DNA of 64,000 nt, taken from [Clostridium] scindens ATCC 35704. Lineage in GTDB: Bacteria; Bacillota; Clostridia; Lachnospirales; Lachnospiraceae. Below the pieces are notes generated by a model. It was not told where the DNA came from and made no database searches. It saw only the letters and a program-made list of their open reading frames with translations. Every line of letters begins with the position of its first letter. Positions within the stretch are counted from its first letter, which is position 1. The translations under genes were made by a program, and so were the position numbers. The DNA lies in contig NZ_CP036170.1 of assembly GCF_004295125.1 (NCBI RefSeq), positions 1,483,501 through 1,547,500 on the forward strand, in the 5' to 3' direction. This document shows, in pieces, positions 52,949 to 60,752 of this stretch.

Positions 52949-53851
52949 ATGCGCCTGGAGTACATAAGAAGTTTTATCAGTGTCGTGAACTGCAAAAGTT
53001 TTTCTGTGGCTGCAAAACAGATTTTCTTATCGCAGCCTACGATCAGCACGCATATCAAGCAGCTGGAATCGGAACTGGGTGTCCAGCTTCTGGTGCGTTC
53101 GACCAAGGATGTGATTCTGTCCGATGCAGGCGTTATCTTCTATCCCTTCGCAATGCGGCTTCTTGAGACGGAGAGCGAAGCGCTTGCACAGATACACAAG
53201 AATGAAATGGAAATAAAAGGAACCGTGTCGATCGCTACATCTTCGGTTCCCGGTAATTATATCCTTCCGCAGTTTTTTGCATATTCAAGGCAGGCATACC
53301 CGGATATCAATTACAGGATATCCGAAGGGGACAGCGCCGAGGTACTGCAGTCAATTTTACATTTTGAGACAGATATAGGGATTGGGAGCATCAGAAGCAA
53401 TAACGACAAATGCATGTGCCAGCCATTGGCAAAAGACAGGATTGTACTCGTGACGCCGAATACGGAGGAATACCAGAATATGAAGGGGAAGTTTCCTATC
53501 GACAGGCTGAGGCAGGAGACGTATGTGCTGAGGGAGTCAGGAAGCGGAACCAGGTTTGCCTCAGAGAGTATCGAGCGGGCGCTGAATCTGGATGCCAGGC
53601 CTTTAAAGGTGGCGCTGCAGGTTGAGACTAGCGAGATGGTAAAAAGGGGAGTGGAGCAGGGAATTGGAGTTGCATTCATCAGCAGCCTTGCAATTAAGGA
53701 TTCGGTCGCGCAAGGGAAGATATTGAAATTCGAGTTTCCGGATATAGATACAAACAGGCAGTTATATCTGCTGTACCACAAGGATAGGATGATGCCGCTT
53801 CCGGTGACGAGCGTCATCAAGATCTTGAGGCAGTTCTGCCAGAACTTATAG
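52949..53851 (+). CDS. LysR-family regulator, selenium-metabolism type
   Basis: A 300-residue LysR protein: wHTH MRLEYIRSFISVVNCKSFSV, LSQPTISTHIKQLESELG, then the effector domain (IKGTVSIATSSVPGNYILPQ, VLRESGSGTRFASE). The run of motifs closely resembles the family NCBI names selenium metabolism-associated LysR regulator. ATG 52949 follows AGAGGAAG. It is divergent from the reductase gene and lies between it and saoP, so it is the best candidate regulator for the surrounding SAO genes. Confidence 0.85.
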   Translation: MRLEYIRSFISVVNCKSFSVAAKQIFLSQPTISTHIKQLESELGVQLLVRSTKDVILSDAGVIFYPFAMRLLETESEALAQIHKNEMEIKGTVSIATSSVPGNYILPQFFAYSRQAYPDINYRISEGDSAEVLQSILHFETDIGIGSIRSNNDKCMCQPLAKDRIVLVTPNTEEYQNMKGKFPIDRLRQETYVLRESGSGTRFASESIERALNLDARPLKVALQVETSEMVKRGVEQGIGVAFISSLAIKDSVAQGKILKFEFPDIDTNRQLYLLYHKDRMMPLPVTSVIKILRQFCQNL

Positions 53852-53864
53852 ATTGTTTGGACGC

Positions 53865-53902
53865 AAAAAGACAGATCTCTTAAATAGCAGACCTGTCTTT
53901 TT
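53865..53902. terminator. Bidirectional terminator between lysR and saoP
   Basis: AAAAAGACAG(A)TCT pairs with AGACCTGTCTTTTT with one mismatch around a ten-base loop. It can terminate both convergent genes. Confidence 0.75.
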
Positions 53903-53959
53903 AATTCCTGAAATATCTGCGATAGCAGGCAATCTGGTGGCCATGCCTCCGTATGCTAT

Positions 53960-54793
53960 CTATTGAGCCCTCCATTTTAGAAGGACCTTTTCTGCCAGAA
54001 CCATCAATGTGTCAATTAAGAAGCCGATCAGTCCGGCAATTACCATATAGGCAATTACTTTTTCTGTCTGCATCTTTGCCTGGGCTTCCACCATGCAGTA
54101 GCCGAATCCGGCACTGGTCGCGATAAACTCCGCTCATATGACGGACATCCAGCCAAGCCCTACGGCAAGCCTGAGCCCGGTCAGCACTCCGGGGAGGGAC
54201 CCGGGAAGGACGACATCCTTGATGACGCCGAAAGTGCTCGCTCCCATAGACCTTGCAGCATGATAATAATCTTTGCTGATATCCTGTACTCCGGATATGG
54301 TGTTCAGAATGATTGTGAAGATGCCGCTGAAAGCAATCAGGAAAATGGTTGGTCCATCTCCGATTCCAAACCATACGATTGCAAGAGGAACCCATGCCAT
54401 AATCGGAACTTGCCTTAACGAATTCATAAAAGGAGACAAGGCCTTTAGAATCTGGGGGGAGTATCCCATCAGCATTCCCAGAGGGAATCCAATGATGAAC
54501 GCATAGAGAGAGCCCGTTAGAACTCTTCTCATGGTTATTCCAAGGTTGCGCAGCACGTACAGATCCGTAAGAGAGAATCCCACCTCCTTGAACACATCTT
54601 CCAGATACGGAAACAAGAAAGGCTTATCTACAATGTGTGCAGCGGCAAACCAGATGATACAGATGACTGCTAGACCGATAAGCGCCGCGACATTTCGATT
54701 CCTGCCCCCGAATTTGCGCCATCTTCCCCGGTCGCCGGCATTCGTGGCGGCCCGCATCCGATCTACCTGCTGGTCATGATTTTCTTCCAACAT
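53960..54793 (-). CDS. saoP: ABC permease SaoP, selenoprotein with in-frame UGA
   Basis: A 277-residue permease of the NitT/TauT class if the TGA at 54136-54134 is read as selenocysteine 220. Before it: six-TM layout and MRRVLTGSLYAFIIGFPLG, SFMNSLRQVP-like and GLGWMSVI. After it the frame continues AEFIATSAGFGYCMVEAQ and a final TM helix, ending in TAG. In ordinary family members the UGA position is usually Ala (MSVIAAE), in the conserved ATPase-contact loop. A hairpin fitting bacterial SECIS rules follows. Standard calling stops at residue 219, losing the last 57 residues. It is divergent from saoT. Confidence 0.85.
54096..54116 (-). promoter_or_regulatory. SECIS-like hairpin in saoP
   Basis: On the minus strand: CAGT-GCCG, loop GATT, CGGC-T-ACTG, an 8-bp stem with one bulged base. 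The loop starts 26 bases after the UGA and begins with G, matching the bacterial selenocysteine-insertion pattern (loop about 16-37 bases downstream, G in its first two positions). Confidence 0.7.
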
Positions 54794-54871
54794 ATTTCCT
54801 CCTTTCTTCCAAAATCAGTAAGAAAATCATAACAAAATCAATAAGCGGAAAGTAGGATTATTAAGGAATAA

Positions 54872-54893
54872 AATATTAACATTTGTTAATATT
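54872..54893. promoter_or_regulatory. Palindromic operator candidate, copy B (saoP/saoT region)
   Basis: A perfect palindrome: AATATTAACA, TT, TGTTAATATT. It lies in the divergent saoP-saoT intergenic region, 40 bases before a TATAAT at 54934-54939 for saoT that has no good -35, suggesting activator control. A 20-of-22 match is at 51451. Confidence 0.7.
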
Positions 54894-54983
54894 AGGATTT
54901 TTAATAAAGAAACAAAAAAAGCAGATCAACAGATATAATGAGGGTGCTTGTACAAATATTTATTATTAGAAAAGGGTGGGAAA

Positions 54984-55241
54984 ATGGAAAAACCATGTAT
55001 TGAATATATTAGCGCATGTGCATGATGCGAGGTGTTTGGGGACTTGGTTCAAGTTCTGGAGAAGGAATATGAGGGCAAGGTGCATGTAAAGATTTACCGT
55101 GCGGGAAAAGACTTTGACTATATTCCGAAATATGGGGCGGTTACGAAGAGCATGCTGGTGATCAATGAAAAGAAAGCCGTCACAAAACTTACAAAGCCGG
55201 CGGTGCGCGATGCTTTTAAGGAGGCACTGAAGTCATGCTAG
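54984..55241 (+). CDS. saoT: Thioredoxin-like selenoprotein SaoT
   Basis: An 85-residue thioredoxin/glutaredoxin-fold protein if TGA 55023-55025 is read as selenocysteine 14. The N-terminus then reads YISACA-Sec-CEVFG, a Cys-x-Sec-Cys redox or metal-binding site, followed by the beta-alpha pattern HVKIYRAGKDFDYI, GAVTKSMLVINEKK and a C-terminal Cys. A conventional start at GTG 55032 would miss the active site. The ribosome site AAAGGGTGGG lies close before ATG 54984. Its stop overlaps saoE. It is thought to hand a metal or organometal between Sao components; this is recalled from family descriptions. Confidence 0.85.
55039..55057 (+). promoter_or_regulatory. SECIS-like hairpin in saoT
   Basis: GGGACTTG (55039-55046), loop GTT (55047-55049), CAAGTTCT (55050-55057): eight pairs with two G-U wobbles. 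The loop starts 22 bases after the UGA and begins with G, as expected for a bacterial SECIS. Confidence 0.7.
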
Positions 55242-56377
55242 TGGATTTTGGAAATTTTATACTCAGGATTCTGAATTCTTCATGGAATATGCTGAACAGT
55301 TCGTCGGGGTGGATGATATTCAGTTTTATCGTTGCAGGAGTGCTGCATGAATTTTTGAAGCCTGAGAAGGTGCAGAAAACGGCTATTGGGTCATCGAGGG
55401 TGAGCGGCGTCTTTTGGACCACGATATCAGGAATGTTTATACCGATCTGCAGCTGTGGTACGATTCCGCTTGGAATCAGCATGTATTATAGCGGCGCGTA
55501 TCTGGGACCTACGCTTGCATTTATGACGAGCACGCCGATGATCAATCCGATTGCCCTTCTGCTTGCCTTTGGCCTTTTGGGCAAGGAAGTGGCTATCATA
55601 TATCTGATTACCGGATTTGTAGCGCCGATGATTATCGGAATTGTAGCAAATAGATTTGCGAAAGAGGAATTACATATAGGAATGAAAAGGCAGAAAGAAG
55701 AGGCATCGCTTCAGATCGATACCGATGAGGAGGATGGAAGCGAGCCTATGATACAGCTGGAATTCGAGGAGCCGGGGTTCTGGGAGAAGATAAAATCAGG
55801 GCTTCGCTGGTCTTTGACGGAACTCAGCGTGACCATCAGCAAGTATACCGTGACGGGTATGCTGATTGCAGGCGTGCTGTTTAATATCGTGCCGCAGTCT
55901 TTTATTCAAGATTATCTGGGGAATCCCGGTTTCGTATCTTTATTTGGAATTACGGTGGTAGCGGCGCCGATGTATGTGTGCGCGGTCGGACATATTCCGT
56001 TTATTGCCGCATTGGTGGCAAGCGGAGCGGCGCCAGGAGTGGCCATCACATTTCTGATGGCCGGAGCAGGAACGAACATTCCGGAACTTCTTACCATAAG
56101 CAAGACGATTGGGAAGAGAGCCATGCTTATGTATTTGGGGATGGTGGTGGTTATTTCCAACATTGTCGGCTATATCACCAACAGGCTTCTGATGCCGGGA
56201 TTTACGCCGGTGCTGAATTATGATCAGACACAGCATACCATATCCTATGCGAATAAAATGATCGTAGTCATGCCAGGATGGATACAGAATTTATGCAGCG
56301 GGATACTTGTATGCTATGCGCTGTATTCTCTTTTCAAGATTATCAAAGGCAGGGCCGGAAAGCAGTGTGTGGCATAA
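55235..56377 (+). CDS. saoE: ArsP-like permease SaoE
   Basis: A 380-residue membrane protein of the ArsP/DUF318 permease family with about eight TM helices in two halves around a charged central loop (about residues 145-185). The metal motif ICSCGTIPLG (Cys 72, Cys 74) and STPMINPIALLLAFGLLG are characteristic; the second half has YVCAVGHIPFIAALVASG and MAGAGTNIPEL. ArsP members export trivalent organoarsenicals, fitting an organometal system. It overlaps saoT by seven bases with AAGGAGG upstream. Confidence 0.85.
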   Translation: MLVDFGNFILRILNSSWNMLNSSSGWMIFSFIVAGVLHEFLKPEKVQKTAIGSSRVSGVFWTTISGMFIPICSCGTIPLGISMYYSGAYLGPTLAFMTSTPMINPIALLLAFGLLGKEVAIIYLITGFVAPMIIGIVANRFAKEELHIGMKRQKEEASLQIDTDEEDGSEPMIQLEFEEPGFWEKIKSGLRWSLTELSVTISKYTVTGMLIAGVLFNIVPQSFIQDYLGNPGFVSLFGITVVAAPMYVCAVGHIPFIAALVASGAAPGVAITFLMAGAGTNIPELLTISKTIGKRAMLMYLGMVVVISNIVGYITNRLLMPGFTPVLNYDQTQHTISYANKMIVVMPGWIQNLCSGILVCYALYSLFKIIKGRAGKQCVA

Positions 56378-56380
56378 GTC

Positions 56381-57172
56381 ATGAAGATTCAGAGAGCAAT
56401 CGTCATAACGCTGATCGTTTTTTTGGCAGCCGGACTTGGAGCGGCGTTGTTCCTTCCAAAAGAAAAGCGGTGGAACAAGGAGGCTGAGATAAAGATAGGC
56501 GCCGGTGATGACATATCAGGAGTTTTAATGGATGAAACGGTAGAGGCATTAAAGGACTATAAGGTTTCCAGGACGCATCAGAGTTCTTCTTTTCAGGATT
56601 GCTGCAGCAATACGGCGCAGTGGGCAATGAATGCTAAGGAGATTAATGTGGGATTTTACTGTACCCATATTGCCAGGCATACGGTGATGCAGAATCAGGA
56701 TGTAGAGATATATGGCCCAGTGATTATGAACGGCGAGACTATCGTATATAAGGATCACTGGGAGAATGTAGAGAACCTTGCGGTTACGCAAGGCAGAGAA
56801 AAATCCAAGGATTTGGCCCAGGAAACGTATCCCCAGATCCAGGGATTCAATGAGATTACCCAGAAAGGAATCCTGTACGCATTGGAGGATGAGCAGGTAG
56901 ACGCGGCGATCCTGGACATTACGAAGGCGGCCAAAGTGCCTGATTATCGGAATATGCCGCTGTCAGATACGGATTATATATCTTATGTACTGGTGGTGGA
57001 TAAAGAATTCGAAAAGACAGAGGCATTCCGGGATTTTATCGACAGTTATAACCGGGCGGTATCACGTTTGAGCAATAGCGACTATCTGGCCTGGACGATG
57101 GGCGTAAAAGAAGAATGGCTGGAAAATAAGAATATAAAGTTTTTAACATTAGAAGGGACAGGAGTAGATTAG
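56381..57172 (+). CDS. saoB: Binding-protein-like SaoB
   Basis: A 263-residue protein with an N-terminal signal/anchor (residues 5-25) and a binding-protein-like domain. The key segment is SSSFQDCCSNTAQWAM (Cys 74, Cys 75), then INVGFYCTHIARH (Cys 94). In other genomes one of these Cys may be selenocysteine, as I recall for SaoB. The C-terminal half (EQVDAAILDITKAAKVPD, DYISYVLVVDKEFEKTEAF) resembles NitT/TauT binding proteins. It lies between saoE and saoA with gaps of three and one base. Which of the two binding proteins feeds SaoP is uncertain. Confidence 0.75.
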   Translation: MKIQRAIVITLIVFLAAGLGAALFLPKEKRWNKEAEIKIGAGDDISGVLMDETVEALKDYKVSRTHQSSSFQDCCSNTAQWAMNAKEINVGFYCTHIARHTVMQNQDVEIYGPVIMNGETIVYKDHWENVENLAVTQGREKSKDLAQETYPQIQGFNEITQKGILYALEDEQVDAAILDITKAAKVPDYRNMPLSDTDYISYVLVVDKEFEKTEAFRDFIDSYNRAVSRLSNSDYLAWTMGVKEEWLENKNIKFLTLEGTGVD

Positions 57173-57173
57173 A

Positions 57174-58031
57174 ATGTCAATTTCAGTGCAGGGAATTTCA
57201 AAGAGTTTTAAAGGAAGAAGAAAAGGCGAGCCAGAAAATGAAGTATTAAAAGATGTGAACTTTGAAGTGGAAGAAGGGCAGTTCGTATCCTTGCTCGGAC
57301 CTTCGGGATGCGGGAAGACGACTACGCTTACAATCATTGCGGGGTTTCAGAAGGCAACGGACGGAGTCATAAAGGTCAATGGCGCAGAAGTGGAAAAACC
57401 GGGGCCGGACAGGGCGTTTATGTTCCAGAATTATGCCTTGTTCCCATGGCTTAAGGTGGGAGAGAATATTGAATATCCTATGCGGAAGATGAAGATACCG
57501 AAGAGCCAGAGAAAAGAGCGGCTCAAAGAACTGCTGGAAATGGCCCAACTGACGGAGTATGAGCATTATTATATCCACGAGATATCAGGAGGCATGAAGC
57601 AAAGAGTGGCTCTGCTGCGGGCGCTGGCCTGCGACCCCAAGGTGCTTCTGATGGACGAGCCTTTAGGGGCAGTGGATTTCCAGATGCGCCAGCTTCTTCA
57701 GGTACAGTTAGAAAACATGCTGGGACAAAAGAAGACGACATCTCTTATGGTTACCCATGATGTAGATGAATCCATATATCTAAGCGACCGGGTGATCGTC
57801 ATGTCCAGGAATCACGGAAAGATACTGGAAGACGTAAAGATTGACCTTCCAAGGCCAAGAGACCGCACGACGCCGGAATACCATGCATATGTAGACCATC
57901 TGACAGAGATACTGAAGTCTGCATTGGATGGAGGCGTATTTACCCAGGAAGACAAGGATATTATGGAATTCATCCAAGGCGTGGAGAGTGGAAAGGAACC
58001 GCTTAGGGAGGCGATGGGCACATCCGCATAA
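57174..58031 (+). CDS. saoA: ABC ATPase SaoA
   Basis: A 285-residue ATPase of the NitT/TauT (SsuB-like) class: Walker A GPSGCGKTT (42-50), FMFQNYALFPW, signature ISGGMKQRVALLRA, Walker B VLLMDEPLGAVD and MVTHDVDE. It should drive the SaoP permease encoded on the other strand of the same locus. No C-terminal regulatory domain is seen beyond the usual tail. Confidence 0.88.
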   Translation: MSISVQGISKSFKGRRKGEPENEVLKDVNFEVEEGQFVSLLGPSGCGKTTTLTIIAGFQKATDGVIKVNGAEVEKPGPDRAFMFQNYALFPWLKVGENIEYPMRKMKIPKSQRKERLKELLEMAQLTEYEHYYIHEISGGMKQRVALLRALACDPKVLLMDEPLGAVDFQMRQLLQVQLENMLGQKKTTSLMVTHDVDESIYLSDRVIVMSRNHGKILEDVKIDLPRPRDRTTPEYHAYVDHLTEILKSALDGGVFTQEDKDIMEFIQGVESGKEPLREAMGTSA

Positions 58032-58046
58032 TTGAGAGAAAGGATA

Positions 58047-58153
58047 ATGGAGACTTAAGAATACGTTACGGATATGGAACTGGATGCGGCTTCCGTGATT
58101 AAGGCAGATATGTTAAAGCAGTGGAAGAGGCGAAAGCGACATTTGAAGTATAA
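58047..58153 (+). pseudogene. Decayed TusA/YedF N-terminal domain
   Basis: From ATG 58047 the frame meets TAA at the fourth codon. Past it, DMELDA...VIKA and, in another frame, AVEEAKATFEV followed by TAA match the start and end of a TusA/YedF sulfurtransferase-like domain, whose Cys-Pro motif (between ELDA and VIKA) has been deleted. YedF is a selenium-metabolism-associated protein, which fits its place between saoA and saoD. GAAAGGA precedes it. The fragment is short, so the identification is moderate. Confidence 0.45.
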
Positions 58154-58181
58154 TTAGAAAAAAACAGGAGGTACAAAGAGA

Positions 58182-58514
58182 ATGAAGGTAGCTTACTTAT
58201 TGGAATCAGAACATGCAAGGGAAATCCTGGAGACGATGATTATCCCGCAGTTAGAGGAAGACCGCCATGGCGCAGAGGTGGCAGGCATGATGTTTTTCTT
58301 CGACAATGCCTATATGCTGGTAGAGGGCTGTGATATTGCCGCCAGGCTGCAGGCAATAAGCGAGAAGACAGGCATGCTTCTTATGGCCTGCGACCGTTGC
58401 TGCTATCAGAGAGATATTGCAGATAAGCTTGTTGCGCCGGCAGGTATCGGCTGCTTCCCTAATGTATACGCAGCGCTTGCGCCAGCTGGCGTTGATCAGG
58501 TAATCACATTATAA
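58182..58514 (+). CDS. saoD: DsrE-related protein SaoD
   Basis: A 110-residue small protein of the DsrE-like fold: MKVAYLLESEHAREILETMI, then MMFFFDNAYMLVEGCDIA, and the Cys cluster MACDRCCYQRDIA with Cys 70, 73 and 74, then IGCFPNVYAAL. It should be cytosolic and could receive the imported soft metal or organometal through thiols. CAGGAGG lies upstream. Its 3' end overlaps the convergent Se/S-carrier gene by 11 bases. Confidence 0.8.
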   Translation: MKVAYLLESEHAREILETMIIPQLEEDRHGAEVAGMMFFFDNAYMLVEGCDIAARLQAISEKTGMLLMACDRCCYQRDIADKLVAPAGIGCFPNVYAALAPAGVDQVITL

Positions 58515-58773
58515 GGAAGACAGGATGATGTCCATCTACCTTTTGGGTAAACAGTTTATAGAGATGGCCATTGACGGGGGCATCCTTGCAGAAGGCAAGG
58601 ATGCTTTCTTCATCTTCCTCCATAAATCTTAGCGCCAGCCCGCAGCCGCTGCTGATGGCGCCCGGGATGGGCATGATGGCCGCCTTTATCCGTTCCTTTG
58701 CATGTCTTTCCGCCTGCATGGCATCGGTAGTGGTATCGAATGCCATGATATAATAATATTCTGGTCTTCCCAT
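58504..58773 (-). CDS. DUF3343 putative Se/S carrier-like protein
   Basis: An 89-residue protein: YYIMAFDTTTDAMQAERHAK, then PIPGAISSGCGLALRF, the core of the DUF3343 family (described as Se/S carrier-like), and FCKDAPVNGHLYKLFTQ. Family members usually neighbour selenium-metabolism genes such as yedF. The conserved Cys in SSGCGLAL would carry the persulfide or selenide. It is convergent with saoD. The ribosome site is weak (AGAGAG). Confidence 0.8.
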   Translation of the reverse strand: MGRPEYYYIMAFDTTTDAMQAERHAKERIKAAIMPIPGAISSGCGLALRFMEEDEESILAFCKDAPVNGHLYKLFTQKVDGHHPVFLIM

Positions 58774-58952
58774 ATCAAAAAAACTCTCTTTCTGCTATGC
58801 TTGATCTTAAGACTTATTATACCATAGATGCCGGGGAAGCGTAATAGCAGAAGCGAAAGGAAGGCGAGGTCTGGACAAGGCAGATCTGGCATGCTATTAT
58901 CGAAAAAGACGGTGTAACGATTCATATTTACCAGAAAGATAAGGAGTAAGGT

Positions 58953-59600
58953 ATGATGAAAGAACAATTAGCAGTAGAAGTGATAGAGCGTCTGAAAAAG
59001 GAATACCCGGATGCCGGATGTACCCTGGACTATGACCAGGCATGGAAACTTCTGGTCAGCGTCCGTCTGGCGGCCCAGTGTACGGATGCCAGGGTAAATG
59101 TCGTGGTGGAAGATCTGTATGCCAGATACCCGGATGTGGAGGCGCTGGCCGCGGCAGACGTAGAAGACATTGAAAGGATTGTAAGGCCCTGCGGGCTTGG
59201 AAAGAGCAAGGCCAGGGATATCAGCGCCTGTATGAAGATATTAAAAGAAGAGTATGACGGCAAGATTCCGAGAGATTTTAACGCGCTGCTAAAACTTCCG
59301 GGAGTCGGAAGAAAAAGCGCTAACTTGATCATGGGGGATGTCTTTGGCGAGCCTGCCATCGTGACGGATACCCACTGCATCCGGCTGACCAACCGTATCG
59401 GCCTTGTGGATGGAATCAAGGATCCGAAGAAAGTGGAGATGGCACTGTGGAAGATCATTCCACCGGAGGAAGGGAGCGATTTCTGCCACAGGCTGGTATA
59501 TCACGGAAGAGATATCTGCACGGCCAGGACGAAGCCATTCTGTGACAGATGCTGCCTGGAGGATATCTGTGCGAAAGCCGGGGTTGAAAGTTCAATATAA
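58953..59600 (+). CDS. nth: Endonuclease III
   Basis: A 215-residue DNA glycosylase/AP lyase for oxidised pyrimidines. It has the helix-hairpin-helix LLKLPGVGRKSANLIMGDVF, catalytic Lys in VGRKSA and Asp in IVTDTHCIRLTNRI, and the C-terminal [4Fe-4S] site CTARTKPFCDRCCLEDIC. Length is standard. AAGGAG precedes ATG 58953. It ends in a terminator and looks independent of the sao genes. Confidence 0.93.
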   Translation: MMKEQLAVEVIERLKKEYPDAGCTLDYDQAWKLLVSVRLAAQCTDARVNVVVEDLYARYPDVEALAAADVEDIERIVRPCGLGKSKARDISACMKILKEEYDGKIPRDFNALLKLPGVGRKSANLIMGDVFGEPAIVTDTHCIRLTNRIGLVDGIKDPKKVEMALWKIIPPEEGSDFCHRLVYHGRDICTARTKPFCDRCCLEDICAKAGVESSI

Positions 59601-59620
59601 TGGATATAATCATAAGACAG

Positions 59621-59653
59621 GAGTAGCATCGTATTCATGATGTTACTCTTTTT
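59621..59653 (+). terminator. Terminator after nth
   Basis: GAGTAGCATC, eight-base loop, GATGTTACTC (one G-U pair), then TTTTT. Confidence 0.8.
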
Positions 59654-59684
59654 AGCAAGAACCTGAGAATGGAGGGACAAAGGC

Positions 59685-60266
59685 ATGTGCGGCAGATATT
59701 ATATAGGAGACTATGTTTCTGAAAAACTAGAAGACATTACATCCGGAAGGGGAATCAGCCAGATCAAGACTGGGGATGTATATCCTTCCCAGGAGGCCGC
59801 CGTATTAGTAGGAGGCGAAGATGGAGCGCAGACGAGAATGATGTGCTGGGGATTTCCACAGAGCCGTGGCAAGGGACTTTTGATTAATGCCAGGGCGGAG
59901 ACGGCAATGGAGCGTCCCCTGTTTCGGGATAGCATCCGCAATCGGCGCTGCGTGGTTCCGGCCAGCCATTTTTATGAATGGGATCAGTCCAGGAATAAGG
60001 TGACCTTTTGTAGAGAGGATTCGCCGGTACTGTATATGGCAGGCTTCTACCGGTTGTTTGAGGACAAGGAGCATTTTATTATCGTGACTACGAAAGCCAA
60101 TGATTCCGTGTCCGGCGTTCACGACAGGATGCCGCTGATACTGGAGCAAGAGGAACTAGAAAACTGGCTGCATGACGATGACTGCCTGGAATTCCTGCTT
60201 GGCAGAATCCCGGCAGCGCTTAAAAAGGAGCAGGAATATGAGCAGCAGGCGCTGCCATTTATATAG
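59685..60266 (+). CDS. SRAP-domain (YedK/HMCES-like) protein
   Basis: A 193-residue SOS-response-associated peptidase family protein that forms a thiazolidine crosslink with abasic sites in single-stranded DNA through Cys 2 (MCGRYY). NARAETAMERPLFRD, RCVVPASHFYEWD and VSGVHDRMPLIL are the conserved core, including the active-site Asn, Glu and His. GGAGGG precedes the ATG. It may be cotranscribed with the YaiI gene 12 bases downstream. Confidence 0.92.
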   Translation: MCGRYYIGDYVSEKLEDITSGRGISQIKTGDVYPSQEAAVLVGGEDGAQTRMMCWGFPQSRGKGLLINARAETAMERPLFRDSIRNRRCVVPASHFYEWDQSRNKVTFCREDSPVLYMAGFYRLFEDKEHFIIVTTKANDSVSGVHDRMPLILEQEELENWLHDDDCLEFLLGRIPAALKKEQEYEQQALPFI

Positions 60267-60278
60267 GAGGGATCAGTT

Positions 60279-60752
60279 ATGGCGAGGATACTGGTAGATG
60301 CGGATGCCTGCCCGGTGGTGGCGGGAGTTGAGGAGATGGCAGAAAAATACGATCTTCCCTGTAAATTATTCTGTGATACGAATCATGTGCTGAAGTCCTC
60401 CTACAGCCAGGTGGAAGTCGTAGGAGCAGGGGCAGATGCAGTGGATTTCGCCCTTATCAGCCAGTTAAATGAGGGCGACGTCGTGGTGACCCAGGATTAT
60501 GGAGTGGCGGCCATGGCGCTGGGAAAGGGCGCATATGGAATCCATCAGAGTGGAAAATGGTACACAGACGAGAATATCGAACTGCTTCTGATGGAGCGTC
60601 ATATGGCTAAGAAAGCACGTAGGGAAAAGAGCAGGCATCATCTGAAGGGGCCGGCGAAAAGAACCAAAGAAGATGATGAAAGATTCAAGATTTCCTTGGA
60701 AAAACTTATTTTGCAAAAGATCTTTTGCAAAGATTCCAAAGATAATTGCTAG
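60279..60752 (+). CDS. YaiI/YqxD family (DUF188) protein
   Basis: A 157-residue DUF188 protein with the PIN-like start ILVDADACPVV, then FCDTNHV, GADAVDFALIS, DVVVTQDYGVAAMAL and the basic ARREKSRHHLKGPAKRT. The Asp residues suggest a nuclease-like fold, but no function is established. GGAGG precedes ATG 60279. Confidence 0.9.
   Translation: MARILVDADACPVVAGVEEMAEKYDLPCKLFCDTNHVLKSSYSQVEVVGAGADAVDFALISQLNEGDVVVTQDYGVAAMALGKGAYGIHQSGKWYTDENIELLLMERHMAKKARREKSRHHLKGPAKRTKEDDERFKISLEKLILQKIFCKDSKDNC

Noticed and set aside
54134-54136. The saoP TGA as a simple nonsense mutation
   Set aside because: Intact coding after the stop, a SECIS-like hairpin at the right distance and a second UGA gene next to it make recoding more likely, though this cannot be proven here.
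54012-54395. A 127-codon minus-strand frame covering the saoP UGA region
   Set aside because: It is a shifted frame without family resemblance, whereas the saoP frame keeps perfect permease similarity on both sides of the UGA.
55032-55241. A conventional SaoT start at GTG 55032
   Set aside because: It has no ribosome site and removes the Cys-Ala-Sec-Cys site; ATG 54984 with the UGA read through gives the full family length.
58866-58949. A 28-codon open stretch (VWTRQIWHAIIEKDG) just before nth
   Set aside because: No start codon or ribosome site and stop codons directly upstream; no family recognised. Possibly the tail of a lost gene.
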